Notes: generated by a model from the letters alone, not told the origin. 38,501 bases of DNA from an uncultured Bacteroidota bacterium (GCA_913055845.1 CAJXKO010000017.1:1-38501); one strand, 5' to 3'. Shown: positions 8,732-17,856, numbered from the stretch's first letter. Translations and numbers: made by a program.

Positions 8732-10039
8732 GTGACCAAACAGAATTTTCTCTTCCTCTCCCTCGATGCTGCCCTAATTGCCGATCTCGCCTGGCAGGTC
8801 GCCCGTGAGGGTCACGATGTTCGGTATTACATCGAGGCCGAAAGCGATCAGGAAATCGGGGATGGGTTTGTGCCGAAAACCAAGGACTGGCGGGCCGACC
8901 TGGACTGGGCCGATGTCATCATCTTCGACGACATCTGGGTGGGCAAAGAGGTGGGCACCGGGGCCCTCGCACAAGAGCTTCGGGCGGATGGGCACGCCGT
9001 GGTGGGGGGCACGCCGAACACAGATCGGTTGGAGGAGGACCGCGGCTACGCGATGGAGATTCTGAACCGGCACGGCGTCGACCTTCTGCCCCACCGCGAG
9101 TTCGGGGATTTTGACGCGGGCATCCGGCACGTGGAGGCCCATCCGGCGCCGTACGTCATCAAGCCCCTCGGGGAGGTGCAAAACGTGAAGCGGCTGCTGT
9201 ACGTGGGCCGGGACGACGACGGGGGCGACGTGATCGACGTCCTCCGCGCCTACAAGAAGGCATGGGGGCACCGGATGAAGGGGTTCCAGTTGCAGCGCCG
9301 CGTGGAGGGTGTCGAAATTGCGGTCTGTGGTTTCTTCAACGGCTCCTCGTTCGTTGAGCCCATCAACTTCAACTTCGAGCACAAAAAGCTCTTCCCAGGC
9401 AACATCGGCCCCTCCACGGGCGAGATGGGCACGTCGATGTTCTGGGCGGGCCGCAATCGCCTCTTCGCCGACACACTGGGGCGACTGGAAGGATGGTTGG
9501 CCGAGGAGGGATACGTCGGCAGCATCGACGTCAACTGTATCGTGAATGCCGACGGCATTCATCCCTTGGAATTTACGCCCCGCTTTGGGTACCCCACCAT
9601 CGCGCTCCAGGAGGAAGCGTTCGAGATGCCGACCGGCGCGTTTTTCGCCGACCTCGCCCACGGCCGCGATCCGAATGTACAGGTGCACCGGGGCTACCAG
9701 GTGGCCGTCCGGGTGGTGCTGCCCCCGTTCCCGTTCGACGACGAAAAGACGTATGACGAGAACTCTCGGAACGCCGCGGTGGTGTTCGAGACCGACGACC
9801 GGACGGGAATCCACATTGAGGATGCGAAGCGCGTGGACGGGCAGTGGCGTGTGGCTGGTGAGTCGGGAATGCCGCTCGTGGTCACCGGCACGGGCGACAC
9901 CATGGAGGCCGCCCGTGAGCAGGCCTATGGGCGACTCGACGACATCGTAATCCCCAATCTCTACTACCGCGACGATATCGGAGAACGGTGGGGCGCGGGG
10001 GACGGCGACCGGCTGCTGGCATGGGGGTATCTGGGCTAG
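8732..10039 (+). CDS. PurD-like ATP-grasp protein of haloarchaeal type
   Basis: A 435-residue ATP-grasp enzyme resembling phosphoribosylamine-glycine ligase (GARS). The N-terminal Rossmann-like part reads FLSLDAALIADLAWQVAREG. An ATP-grasp core follows with YVIKPLGEVQN (ATP-binding Lys region), FQLQRRVEGVEIAVCGFFNG, NIGPSTGEMGT and LEFTPRFGYPT. These last elements recall PurD (GPxTGGMGAY, NxRFGDPE), but the residues differ: GEMGT replaces GGMGA, and TPRFGYPT replaces the usual NxRFGDPE. It may therefore act on another amine/carboxylate pair. From memory, haloarchaea carry very similar proteins; this was not checked. The start is the GTG at 8732, preceded by a possible promoter element TATCTTTT (8705-8712). 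The next gene, alaX, follows after 118 bases. It is unlikely to be the cell's only GARS. Confidence 0.75.
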   Translation: MTKQNFLFLSLDAALIADLAWQVAREGHDVRYYIEAESDQEIGDGFVPKTKDWRADLDWADVIIFDDIWVGKEVGTGALAQELRADGHAVVGGTPNTDRLEEDRGYAMEILNRHGVDLLPHREFGDFDAGIRHVEAHPAPYVIKPLGEVQNVKRLLYVGRDDDGGDVIDVLRAYKKAWGHRMKGFQLQRRVEGVEIAVCGFFNGSSFVEPINFNFEHKKLFPGNIGPSTGEMGTSMFWAGRNRLFADTLGRLEGWLAEEGYVGSIDVNCIVNADGIHPLEFTPRFGYPTIALQEEAFEMPTGAFFADLAHGRDPNVQVHRGYQVAVRVVLPPFPFDDEKTYDENSRNAAVVFETDDRTGIHIEDAKRVDGQWRVAGESGMPLVVTGTGDTMEAAREQAYGRLDDIVIPNLYYRDDIGERWGAGDGDRLLAWGYLG

Positions 10040-10157
10040 GAAGCGCCGGGGGCTCCCACTACTGCGTGAGATCCACAGCGGGCGTCGTTGTTGGAACGAT
10101 ACGATGGGTTGAGGGTGAGGCTGTGTGCACCGACTCGTTCTCGCGCCTACACCCTCC

Positions 10158-10880
10158 ATGACCGAACTTCGCTACCTCCCCGACAGCGATGACGTCACCA
10201 CCTTCACGGCCACCGTCGCGGAGGCCACCGAGGACTACATTGTCCTCGACGGCACCTATTTCTACCCCGAGGGCGGTGGCCAGCCGGCCGACCACGGGCG
10301 TCTGGTGTGGGCGGGCGGCACGGCGCGGGTGACCGACGTGCAGAAAGAGCACGGCGACGTTCGGCACTACCTGGACGGTCGGGACGGAGCACTGCCGGAC
10401 GAGGGCACTGAGGTGGAAGGGCAGATCAACGACGAGCGTCGGACGACACTGAAGCGGATGCACACCGCCCAGCACGTGGTGTCCAAGATCGTGCTCGACC
10501 GCTTCGACGCCCAGACGGCCGGCAACCAGATCCACGAAGAACGGTCCCGCATCGACTTCGAGCCCGCCGACTTCTCCGACGACGACGTGGCGTTCATTGA
10601 GGGGCGGACCAACACGGTCCTTGAACAGAACCTGCCGGTCGAAAAGACGCAGATGCCCCGAGCCGAGGCCGAGGAGAAGACGCCGGAGGGGCGCGGCTTG
10701 CTCGATCTGATTCCGGATCACGTCGATCCGCTCCGGATGGTCCGCATCGGCGACCTCGATCTCTGTCCGTGTGGGGGGACGCACGTAGATCGGCTCCGGG
10801 AGGTCGGGAGCATCCGCATCACGAACCGCACCTCGAAGGGCGCTAATGTGGACCGGATCGAGTTTGAACTCGTGGACTAA
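10158..10880 (+). CDS. alaX: AlaX-type alanyl-tRNA editing protein
   Basis: A free-standing homologue of the AlaRS editing domain that deacylates mischarged Ser-tRNA-Ala or Gly-tRNA-Ala. The 240-residue product has the glycine-rich FYPEGGGQPADHG (35-47), the first zinc half-site HTAQH (His102, His106), and the second half-site CPCGGTHV (Cys205, His209). It thus has the medium-type (AlaX-M/II) architecture, with no catalytic synthetase core and no C-Ala domain. The ATG at 10158 begins just before the conserved fold; an upstream in-frame GTG at 10125 adds only 11 unconserved residues. It lies 55 bases before the pantoate kinase gene in the same direction, so the two may be co-transcribed. Substrate preference is not visible from sequence. 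Confidence 0.9.
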   Translation: MTELRYLPDSDDVTTFTATVAEATEDYIVLDGTYFYPEGGGQPADHGRLVWAGGTARVTDVQKEHGDVRHYLDGRDGALPDEGTEVEGQINDERRTTLKRMHTAQHVVSKIVLDRFDAQTAGNQIHEERSRIDFEPADFSDDDVAFIEGRTNTVLEQNLPVEKTQMPRAEAEEKTPEGRGLLDLIPDHVDPLRMVRIGDLDLCPCGGTHVDRLREVGSIRITNRTSKGANVDRIEFELVD

Positions 10881-10935
10881 TGTTCTCGGCTGTCTCCTGC
10901 GTCAGACCCTTCTCTGAGCCCACTGGAGTTCCCGA

Positions 10936-11718
10936 ATGTCTGCTACCGCTCACGCTCCGGGCAGCGTCACCATCATCTTTGCGCCACAAGACGGCGAGGC
11001 GTCTCTCGGCATCAGCTTTGCCACGGCCGATGGCGTGTCGGCGACCGTCGAGCGCGCCCGCGAGTCCTTGGTTTACCTGGACGACCGGCCCGCTCGGATG
11101 GAACCCGTGACAGGTGTGCTTGACCGCCTCAGCGTGCCCGCGACCGTACGCCTGGATCCCGATGTACCCATCGGGTGCGGATTCGGGGCCAGCGGAGCGG
11201 CCACCCTGGCCGCCGCCCTCGCGGCCAATGAAGTGTTCGCCCTCGGCCACGACCGCGACGCTCTCGTGGCGGCGGCTCACCGTGCCGAGGTGGCCGCCGG
11301 GACCGGCCTCGGGGACGTGTTTATTCAGGATCGAGGCGGTCTCGTGTGGGATACCGGCGACGGCCTGCAGCACACGACCCGCACCGCCCGGATCGAGTAT
11401 GAAAGCTTTGGGGGCATTGCCACGGCTGCGGTGCTCGGGGACGAGGGCACGATCGCGCAAGTTCAGGAGGCGGGCCGGACGGCCTTGCAGGACATCGAAC
11501 CGGAAGGAGACTTTGCCGACCTGTTTGCCACCTCCTGGCAATTTGCGGCACAGACCGGGCTTGCGACGGAGGCCGTCTCGGAGGCCGTCGACGACGTCGT
11601 CGAGGCTGGGGGCACGGCCACCATGGCCATGCTGGGGGAAACCGTGGTGGCGACGGGAGTCGACGGCGTCCTCAGCCACGAGACCAAGATCACCCCGGAA
11701 GGGGCGGCGCTTGTGTAG
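10936..11718 (+). CDS. Archaeal-type pantoate kinase (GHMP family)
   Basis: A 260-residue GHMP-superfamily small-molecule kinase. The N-terminus ATAHAPGSVTIIF resembles the ATAFxPGHIT start of archaeal pantoate kinases. The ATP-binding glycine loop is VPIGCGFGASGAATLAAAL at about 77-95. EVAAGTGLGDV (118-128) and GGLVWDTGDG match further family blocks. In archaea this enzyme phosphorylates pantoate before coupling to beta-alanine, replacing the bacterial PanC-then-PanK order of CoA synthesis. In a bacterium it would be an imported gene or a kinase with a related substrate. The ATG at 10936 gives the expected N-terminus. It is flanked by alaX upstream and a penicillin-acylase-like gene downstream, neither of which is a CoA gene. 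GHMP kinase is sure; pantoate as substrate is likely but unproven. Confidence 0.75.
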   Translation: MSATAHAPGSVTIIFAPQDGEASLGISFATADGVSATVERARESLVYLDDRPARMEPVTGVLDRLSVPATVRLDPDVPIGCGFGASGAATLAAALAANEVFALGHDRDALVAAAHRAEVAAGTGLGDVFIQDRGGLVWDTGDGLQHTTRTARIEYESFGGIATAAVLGDEGTIAQVQEAGRTALQDIEPEGDFADLFATSWQFAAQTGLATEAVSEAVDDVVEAGGTATMAMLGETVVATGVDGVLSHETKITPEGAALV

Positions 11719-11748
11719 TTCTGCTTACTGTGCTTTTTGCCGCTGACA

Positions 11749-13851
11749 ATGCGTGCGACGTTTTTTTGGAGACATCGTGGGTGGGTGTGGACACTTGTCG
11801 CTGGCCTTCTGCTGGTGGGGATCCTCGGCTGTCGCTCGCACGAAGTCCCGGCTCAAACCGAGATTCTGTGGGACACCTGGGGCGTACCGCACGTCTACGC
11901 GCCCGACGCCGACTCGCTGATGTACGCCTTTGGCTGGGCGCAGATGAACGCCCACGGCGATCGTCTACTGCGACTGTACGGGCAGGCGCGTGGTCGTGCC
12001 GCTGAGTACTGGGGCCCAGAGCACCTTGCGTCCGACCGTCGGGTGCGCACGCTGGAGCTCCCTGAGCACGCGCGGCGCTGGGTACAGGAGCAGAAGCCGC
12101 CCTTCAAGGGCTACGTGCAGGCGTTCGTGGACGGGTTGAACGCCTACGCGAAGGCACACCCGAACCAGCTGGCCGACGTCCGAAAACGGGTCCTCCCGCT
12201 TCGTCCGCAGGACGTGTTTGCCCACGTGCTCCGGACGGTCCACGTCACGTTTGTGGCTCAGCGTAGCCTGGCCCAGTCGCAGCGGTGGCGTGGCGGCTCC
12301 AACGCGTGGGCAATTGGCCCCTCGCGCAGCCAAAGCGGCAATGCCATGCTCCTTACCAACCCGCACCTGCCGTGGGACGGACGGTTCACGTGGTTCGAGG
12401 CGCAGCTCGTGGGGCCGGGGTTCGATGCCTACGGTGCCGCGCTGCTAGGCATGCCATTTCTCGGGGTGGCCTTCAATCAGCACCTTGGCTGGACCCACAC
12501 CGTTAACCCCATCGACGCCGCGGACCTCTACCGCCTTCGTCTCATCGACGGCGGCTATGCGTGGGACGGCGGTCCGCGCCCCTTCAGCACCGACACCAAG
12601 GTGCTGCGCGTGCGGCAGCCGGACGGATCGCTGCGGGCCGACACGATGACGGTGCGACGGTCGGTGCATGGGCCCGTCGTGTCGCAACGAGAAAATCAAG
12701 CCCTCGCGCTTCGCATCGCCGGCCTCACGCAGCACAACCTGTTCGAGCAGTACTGGCGTATGCTGCGGGCCTCGTCGCTCTCGCAGTTCGAAGCTGAGCT
12801 TCGCAATCTCCAGATGCCCCTGTTCAACACCATCTACGCCGACGCCGACGGCCACATCCTGTATCATTTCGGGGGGCGGGTACCGCAGCGGCGCCACGGC
12901 GATTGGGCGTACTGGCAGGGCGTGGTGCCGGGCGATACGTCCGCCACCCTCTGGCGCACCATCCATCCCTACGAGGATCTGCCTCGCGTGGTGGATCCGT
13001 CGAGCGGATGGGTGCAGAACGCCAACGATCCGCCGTTTACGTCGACGGTGCCGCAGCAGGTAGATCCGGCCACGGTGCCCCCCTACATGACGCCGCGCCA
13101 TCCTCAGCCCGCGGCGCGCATGTTCCGGCCGCAGCGGTCGATCGAGATGCTGGCCGGCGACTCGTCGATCACCTTCGCGGAGCTGCAGCGCTACAAGAAC
13201 GACACGCGCATGCTGGCGGCTGACCGCCTGCTCGATGACCTGTTGCCGGCGGCCCGGCAGTCCGAGGATCAAGTCGTGCGCCGTGCCGCTCAGGTCTTGG
13301 CCCGCTGGGACCGCACGGCCGACGCCGAGAGTCGGGGCGCGGTGCTTTTTGCCGAGTGGCTGCGGTCGATGAGGAGCGGAGACGCCTCCTTCGAAACCCC
13401 GTACCGCCCAGATTCCCCCCGCACGACGCCCGACGGCCTCGCCGATCCGGCCGCGGCGGTTCAGACGCTCGGGCACGTTGCCCAGCGGGTGACGCAGCGG
13501 TACGACTCGCTCACGGTGCCCTGGGGGACTGTCCACCGCCTCGTTGGCCCCGACTCCTCGTACGCGGCCTCGGGGGGAAGTGGCCTGCTCGGCCTTTTCC
13601 GCGTACTGCGGTATCAGGAGGGCCCCAACGGACAGCGGCGCGCCACTGGGGGCGACTCGTACGTAGCACTCACCGAATTTACTGCCGACGGGCCTCGCGC
13701 CAAGGCCGTGCTGCCCTACGGCAACGCGTCCCAGTCCGGGTCGCCCCACCGTGGGGATCAGCTTGAGCTCTACGCCGAAAAGCGGATGCGGCCGGTGTGG
13801 CTGGATCGCGACAGCATCCGCGCCCATCTGAGCAACCGCACTGCATTTTAG
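11749..13851 (+). CDS. Penicillin acylase family N-terminal nucleophile hydrolase, lipoprotein
   Basis: A 700-residue Ntn-hydrolase of the penicillin amidase family (MEROPS S45), which cleaves an amide bond in beta-lactams, acyl-homoserine lactones or other N-acyl compounds. The N-terminus is a lipoprotein signal with lipobox ILG-C (Cys28). The alpha-chain start is ILWDTWGVPHVYA. After the spacer comes the autocatalytic junction RGG-SNAWAIGPSRS, where Ser184 becomes the nucleophile at the beta-chain N-terminus. LLTNPHLPW and AFNQHLGWTHTVN follow as in the family. The ATG at 11749 is chosen over an in-frame start at 11737 because it begins the signal peptide cleanly. It follows the pantoate kinase gene by 30 bases and precedes the DoxX-like gene by 27. 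The natural substrate is not predictable. Confidence 0.9.
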   Translation: MRATFFWRHRGWVWTLVAGLLLVGILGCRSHEVPAQTEILWDTWGVPHVYAPDADSLMYAFGWAQMNAHGDRLLRLYGQARGRAAEYWGPEHLASDRRVRTLELPEHARRWVQEQKPPFKGYVQAFVDGLNAYAKAHPNQLADVRKRVLPLRPQDVFAHVLRTVHVTFVAQRSLAQSQRWRGGSNAWAIGPSRSQSGNAMLLTNPHLPWDGRFTWFEAQLVGPGFDAYGAALLGMPFLGVAFNQHLGWTHTVNPIDAADLYRLRLIDGGYAWDGGPRPFSTDTKVLRVRQPDGSLRADTMTVRRSVHGPVVSQRENQALALRIAGLTQHNLFEQYWRMLRASSLSQFEAELRNLQMPLFNTIYADADGHILYHFGGRVPQRRHGDWAYWQGVVPGDTSATLWRTIHPYEDLPRVVDPSSGWVQNANDPPFTSTVPQQVDPATVPPYMTPRHPQPAARMFRPQRSIEMLAGDSSITFAELQRYKNDTRMLAADRLLDDLLPAARQSEDQVVRRAAQVLARWDRTADAESRGAVLFAEWLRSMRSGDASFETPYRPDSPRTTPDGLADPAAAVQTLGHVAQRVTQRYDSLTVPWGTVHRLVGPDSSYAASGGSGLLGLFRVLRYQEGPNGQRRATGGDSYVALTEFTADGPRAKAVLPYGNASQSGSPHRGDQLELYAEKRMRPVWLDRDSIRAHLSNRTAF

Positions 13852-13878
13852 CGACTCTCGTACCTACTCGTCTCGCTT

Positions 13879-14382
13879 ATGCCGACCCTTGAGGAGCGAC
13901 TCATTAAACGCCTCGGTCTTGAGAGGATCGATCGCCAAATCTCCGGGTGGATGCGGCGCTATGGCCTCTCGGTATTGCGTGTGGGGCTGGCGCTGGTCTT
14001 TATCTGGTACGGCATTCTGAAACCCCTCGGGATGAGTCCGGCCGCGGAGCTCGTGCGGCGCACGGTCTATTTCGTGCCGCCCGATGTCTTCATTCCCATC
14101 CTGGGATGGTGGGAGGTAGCCATCGGGGTAGGGCTCCTGTACCGCCCGCTCAACCGGACGGCTATCTTTCTGCTGTTTCTGCAGATGCCGGGCACACTCC
14201 TTCCGCTCGTGCTTCTGCCGGAGGTCTGCTTCACGCAGATCCCGTGGGGGCTCACGCTGGAGGGACAGTACATCGTAAAGAACGCGGTCCTGATTGGGGC
14301 CGCCCTCGTGGTTGGAGGGACGGTGCGGGAGCAGGAGAGCGTGAAAGGGACCACTGATTCCACCGAGGTGCCGGTCTCGTAA
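13879..14382 (+). CDS. DoxX/DUF417-like integral membrane protein
   Basis: A 167-residue membrane protein with about four hydrophobic segments. The stretches SVLRVGLALVFIWYGILKPL, LGWWEVAIGVGLLY, LQMPGTLLPLVLLPEVCF and LTLEGQYIVKNAVLIGAAL closely recall the DUF417/YkgB (RclC) branch of the DoxX superfamily, small membrane proteins linked with redox or thiosulfate/quinone metabolism in some species. No cofactor ligand is evident. The ATG at 13879 leads to a short charged cytoplasmic segment before the first helix. It lies 27 bases after the acylase-like gene, so it probably shares its transcript. The C-terminal tail is soluble and unconserved. Function is unknown. Confidence 0.75.
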   Translation: MPTLEERLIKRLGLERIDRQISGWMRRYGLSVLRVGLALVFIWYGILKPLGMSPAAELVRRTVYFVPPDVFIPILGWWEVAIGVGLLYRPLNRTAIFLLFLQMPGTLLPLVLLPEVCFTQIPWGLTLEGQYIVKNAVLIGAALVVGGTVREQESVKGTTDSTEVPVS

Positions 14383-14390
14383 AGGAGGAG

Positions 14391-14422
14391 TTGGAGGTCC
14401 CCGGACCGGTCGGATATCTTGT
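14391..14422 (+). promoter_or_regulatory. Candidate promoter of the amidohydrolase gene
   Basis: TTG at 14391-14393 is followed after 21 bases by TATCTTGT at 14415-14422, which fits TAnnTTTG with two mismatches. Transcription would start near 14429, about 38 bases before the ATG at 14467. This suggests the fusion gene is transcribed separately from the DoxX-like gene. Confidence 0.35.
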
Positions 14423-14466
14423 GTTGCTGAACTGCTGTTACTCATTGTCTCCAAGCTCGTCGTCTC

Positions 14467-17400
14467 ATGCGTCACCTCCTGCATTCAGTCCGCGTTCCCA
14501 CGTTCCTCATCGCACTGTTTCTGTGGGCCGTCTGGGGGCCCGCCGGGGCCGCCGCCCAAGGCATTGTCCCCGACACCAGTGTGGACGCAGGACCTGGGAC
14601 CCTCCCGCTGGAGCCCACTCGCACCTTTGAAATGACCGCCACGGAGGGCTCGTGGCTCTCGCTGGACACGCACCCCAGTGGTGAGAAGCTTGTCTTCGAA
14701 CTGCTGGGCGACCTCTACACGTTGCCCCTCGATGGCGGCGAGGCCACCCGCATCACGCACGGCATGGCATTCGACAGCCAGCCGCGGTATGGGCCGGAGG
14801 GGGAGCGCATCGTGTTCGTGTCCGACCGCAGCGGTTCGGAGCAGGTGTGGATCCTGAACCGGAGCGAGGAAGACACGACGCAGGTGTCGAGCGGGGACAA
14901 TCTGCGCTTCCATTCGCCGGAGTGGACCCCGAGTGGGGACTACGTGATCGCGTCGCGGCAGACCAGCCTGGGCGACGCGGCCACGCCGTGGCTTTACCAC
15001 GTGGAGGGGGGAACCGGGACGCCGCTGGTGGACGGCTCCGACGACTTGCGGCTGAGCGGCGCGGCGTTCGGCGATGATCCCGAGCACGTGTGGTTCGCGC
15101 AGCGCAGTGGGGCGTGGGACTACAACGCCATTTTGCCGGAGTATCAACTGGCCGTTTATGACCGCGAGACCGGCGAGTTGTATGGGCGCTCCTCGCGTTT
15201 CGGTTCAGCGTTCCGTCCTACGCTTTCGCCCGATGGGCAGTGGCTCGTCTACGGCACGCGCCACGACGCGCAAACCGGCCTCCGGGTGCGAAACCGGGAC
15301 ACCGGAGAGGAGCGATGGCTGGCCTTTCCCGTCCAGCGCGACGATCAGGAGTCGATTGCGACGCGCGACGTGTATCCCGGCATGAGTTTCACGCCGGACT
15401 CGGAGGCCCTGATCGCGTCGTATGGGGGCAAAATCTGGAGGCTTCCCATTGACGGCGGCGAGCCCTCCAAAATCCCATTCACCGCGGATGTGGAGATTCC
15501 GATGGGGCCGGAGCTCGACTTCGACTATCCCATCTCCGATGCGCCGCAGTATACCGCCCGTCAGATTCGCAACGCCGTGCCCTCGCCCAGCGGCGACCGG
15601 CTGGCCTTCACGGTGCTCGACCGGCTTTACGTCATGGACTATCCGGACGGTACGCCGCGTCGTCTCACCGACCAGGATCGGATTCAGGCACACCCCACAT
15701 GGGCCCCGGATGGCGAATCGATCGCCTACGCCGCGTGGTCTAACGACAGCGGGGGCCACCTGTACCGTGTGCCGGCATCCGGCGGCCCGCCCACGCAAAT
15801 CACCGAGGCCCCTGCTGTTTACCAGCAGCCGGCGTGGTCGCCCGACGGGGAGCGCATTGTCGCCCTCCGCGGCCCGGCCCGTGCCTTCCGCACCTCCACG
15901 AGTCCGGTCGCGCCCGGTGCGACGGACAATGTTGTGTGGGTGCCCGCGGAGGGCGGGGAGGCCACGCAAATAGCCCCGGCGGAGGGACGACACCATCCCC
16001 ACTTTACGACGAATCCGGACCGGATTTACGTCTACGGCCAGGGGCAGGGTCTCCAGTCGATGCGCTACGACGGCACGGACGTAAAGACGCACCTGAAGGT
16101 GCGCGGCCTCCGCCAGCCGCTTAGCGACGAGCCACTGCCCGCGTCGCTCACCCTCATGGGACCGGAGGGGGATCAGGCCGTCGCACAGGTGCACAATAGT
16201 CTCTACCGCATGGCCGTACCGCTGGTGGGCGGGGAAGCCCCCACGGTGACGGTCACGAACCCGTCCGCGGCGTCGGTGCCGGTGCGCAAGCTCACGACCG
16301 TAGGCGGGCAATTTCCGGCGTGGGGCGAAGCAGGGGAGCAGGTTCACTTCTCCGCGGGGAACGCGCACTTTCGGTATGACCTTGTCGCGGTCCGGGCCGC
16401 TCAGGACAGTGCGGAGGCCGCGCCCGACTCGCTGGAGAGCGAGGAGCCCGTGTACGAGCCGTCCAAGACGCGCATCGAGATTGAGGCGTCCCGCGACATT
16501 CCGCAGGGCACAGTGGCGCTGCGGGGTGCCCGCGTGATCACGATGGATGGGGACGAGGTCATTGAAACGGCCGATCTCGTAGTTGAGGACAACCGCATCG
16601 CCACGGTGGGCGAGCAGGGATCGGTCGAAATTCCCGACGGTGCCGAGACGATCGACGTGTCGGGTCACACCATCATCCCCGGATTTGTGGACACGCACGC
16701 CCACTTGCGTCCATCCTGGGGGCTTCACAAGACACAGGCATGGCAGTACCTCACCAACCTCGCCTATGGAGTCACCACCACGCGCGACCCGCAGACGAGC
16801 ACCACCGACGTGCTCACCTACGCCGACAAGGTGCGGAGCGGGCGCATGCTCGGGCCGCGCATCTATTCCACGGGCCCCGGCGTTTTCCAGAGCGAGCAGA
16901 TCGGGAGCCTAGAGGACGCACGCAACGTCATGCGACGCTACAGCGACTACTACGACACGAAAACCGTGAAGCAGTACGTGGCGGGCGACCGCGAGCAGCG
17001 ACAGTGGATCATCGAAGCGGCCCGTGACCTGGAACTCATGCCCACCACTGAGGGCGCGCTCGACCTGAAGATGGACCTCACGCAGATCATCGACGGCTAC
17101 CCCGGGCACGAACACACCTTTCCGATCTATCCTCTCTACGAGGACGTGATCGGCCTCACGGCTGAATCCCAGACGGCCTACACTCCGACGTTGCTCGTGA
17201 ATTACGGCGGCCCGTGGGCTGAGAATTATTTCTACACCCGCGAAAACCCACACGATAACCCCAAGCTCCAGCGATTTATGCCCCACTCGGAAATCGATGC
17301 CCGCACCCGGCGGAAGGGACAGGGCGCGGGGCCGGGTCCCGGCGGCTGGTTCATGGAGGAGGAGCACGTCTTCGATGAGCAGGCCGAGACGTTGGCCGCC

Positions 17401-17826
17401 ATCGTAGATATGGGCGGCCGCGCCGGAGTGGGAAGCCACGGGCAGCTCCAGGGCCTGGGCTACCACTGGGAGCTCTGGGCCATGGCGACCGGCGGACTCT
17501 CAAACCACGAGACGCTCCGACTCGCCACCCTTACTGGCGCCCACGCCATTGGGCTCGATCAGGATCTTGGCTCCATCGAGCAGGGCAAGCTCGCAGACCT
17601 CGTCGTGCTCAAGGGCAATCCCCTTGACAATCTCCGCCATACGCGGTCGATTCGCTACGTCATGAAGAACGGGCGGCTCTACGACGGCGAGTCCCTCGAC
17701 GAGGTGTATCCGCGGTCGCGGTCGCTTCCGTCAATGTGGTGGCAGCGGGCCGGTCCCGACGCCGCCGTGCCGGGCGTGGACCGAGCCAACGATGGAATTT
17801 CGCTGGACGACAGCCTCCAAAACTGA
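14467..17826 (+). CDS. Exported TolB-like beta-propeller fused to an amidohydrolase
   Basis: A 1119-residue secreted protein. A signal peptide (about residues 1-31, ending AGAAAQ) is followed by a long WD40/PD40-type beta-propeller. Repeats such as YGPEGERIVFVSDRSG, FTPDSEALIASYGGKIWRL, WAPDGESIAYAAW and WSPDGERIVAL resemble TolB. From about residue 690 comes an amidohydrolase-superfamily domain: TIIPGFVDTHAHLRP supplies the metal-binding His744 and His746, PGHEH lies at 879-883, GSHGQ at 989-993, and LGSIEQGKLADLVVLKGNPL is the typical C-terminal return to the small beta domain. It most resembles imidazolonepropionase-like or prolidase-like amidohydrolases exported by Bacteroidota. It should act in the periplasm or outside the cell, possibly on peptides. 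A bidirectional terminator follows. The substrate is unknown. Confidence 0.9.
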   Translation: MRHLLHSVRVPTFLIALFLWAVWGPAGAAAQGIVPDTSVDAGPGTLPLEPTRTFEMTATEGSWLSLDTHPSGEKLVFELLGDLYTLPLDGGEATRITHGMAFDSQPRYGPEGERIVFVSDRSGSEQVWILNRSEEDTTQVSSGDNLRFHSPEWTPSGDYVIASRQTSLGDAATPWLYHVEGGTGTPLVDGSDDLRLSGAAFGDDPEHVWFAQRSGAWDYNAILPEYQLAVYDRETGELYGRSSRFGSAFRPTLSPDGQWLVYGTRHDAQTGLRVRNRDTGEERWLAFPVQRDDQESIATRDVYPGMSFTPDSEALIASYGGKIWRLPIDGGEPSKIPFTADVEIPMGPELDFDYPISDAPQYTARQIRNAVPSPSGDRLAFTVLDRLYVMDYPDGTPRRLTDQDRIQAHPTWAPDGESIAYAAWSNDSGGHLYRVPASGGPPTQITEAPAVYQQPAWSPDGERIVALRGPARAFRTSTSPVAPGATDNVVWVPAEGGEATQIAPAEGRHHPHFTTNPDRIYVYGQGQGLQSMRYDGTDVKTHLKVRGLRQPLSDEPLPASLTLMGPEGDQAVAQVHNSLYRMAVPLVGGEAPTVTVTNPSAASVPVRKLTTVGGQFPAWGEAGEQVHFSAGNAHFRYDLVAVRAAQDSAEAAPDSLESEEPVYEPSKTRIEIEASRDIPQGTVALRGARVITMDGDEVIETADLVVEDNRIATVGEQGSVEIPDGAETIDVSGHTIIPGFVDTHAHLRPSWGLHKTQAWQYLTNLAYGVTTTRDPQTSTTDVLTYADKVRSGRMLGPRIYSTGPGVFQSEQIGSLEDARNVMRRYSDYYDTKTVKQYVAGDREQRQWIIEAARDLELMPTTEGALDLKMDLTQIIDGYPGHEHTFPIYPLYEDVIGLTAESQTAYTPTLLVNYGGPWAENYFYTRENPHDNPKLQRFMPHSEIDARTRRKGQGAGPGPGGWFMEEEHVFDEQAETLAAIVDMGGRAGVGSHGQLQGLGYHWELWAMATGGLSNHETLRLATLTGAHAIGLDQDLGSIEQGKLADLVVLKGNPLDNLRHTRSIRYVMKNGRLYDGESLDEVYPRSRSLPSMWWQRAGPDAAVPGVDRANDGISLDDSLQN

Positions 17827-17856
17827 GGATACCCGCCTGAGCCCTGACCTTCGACA

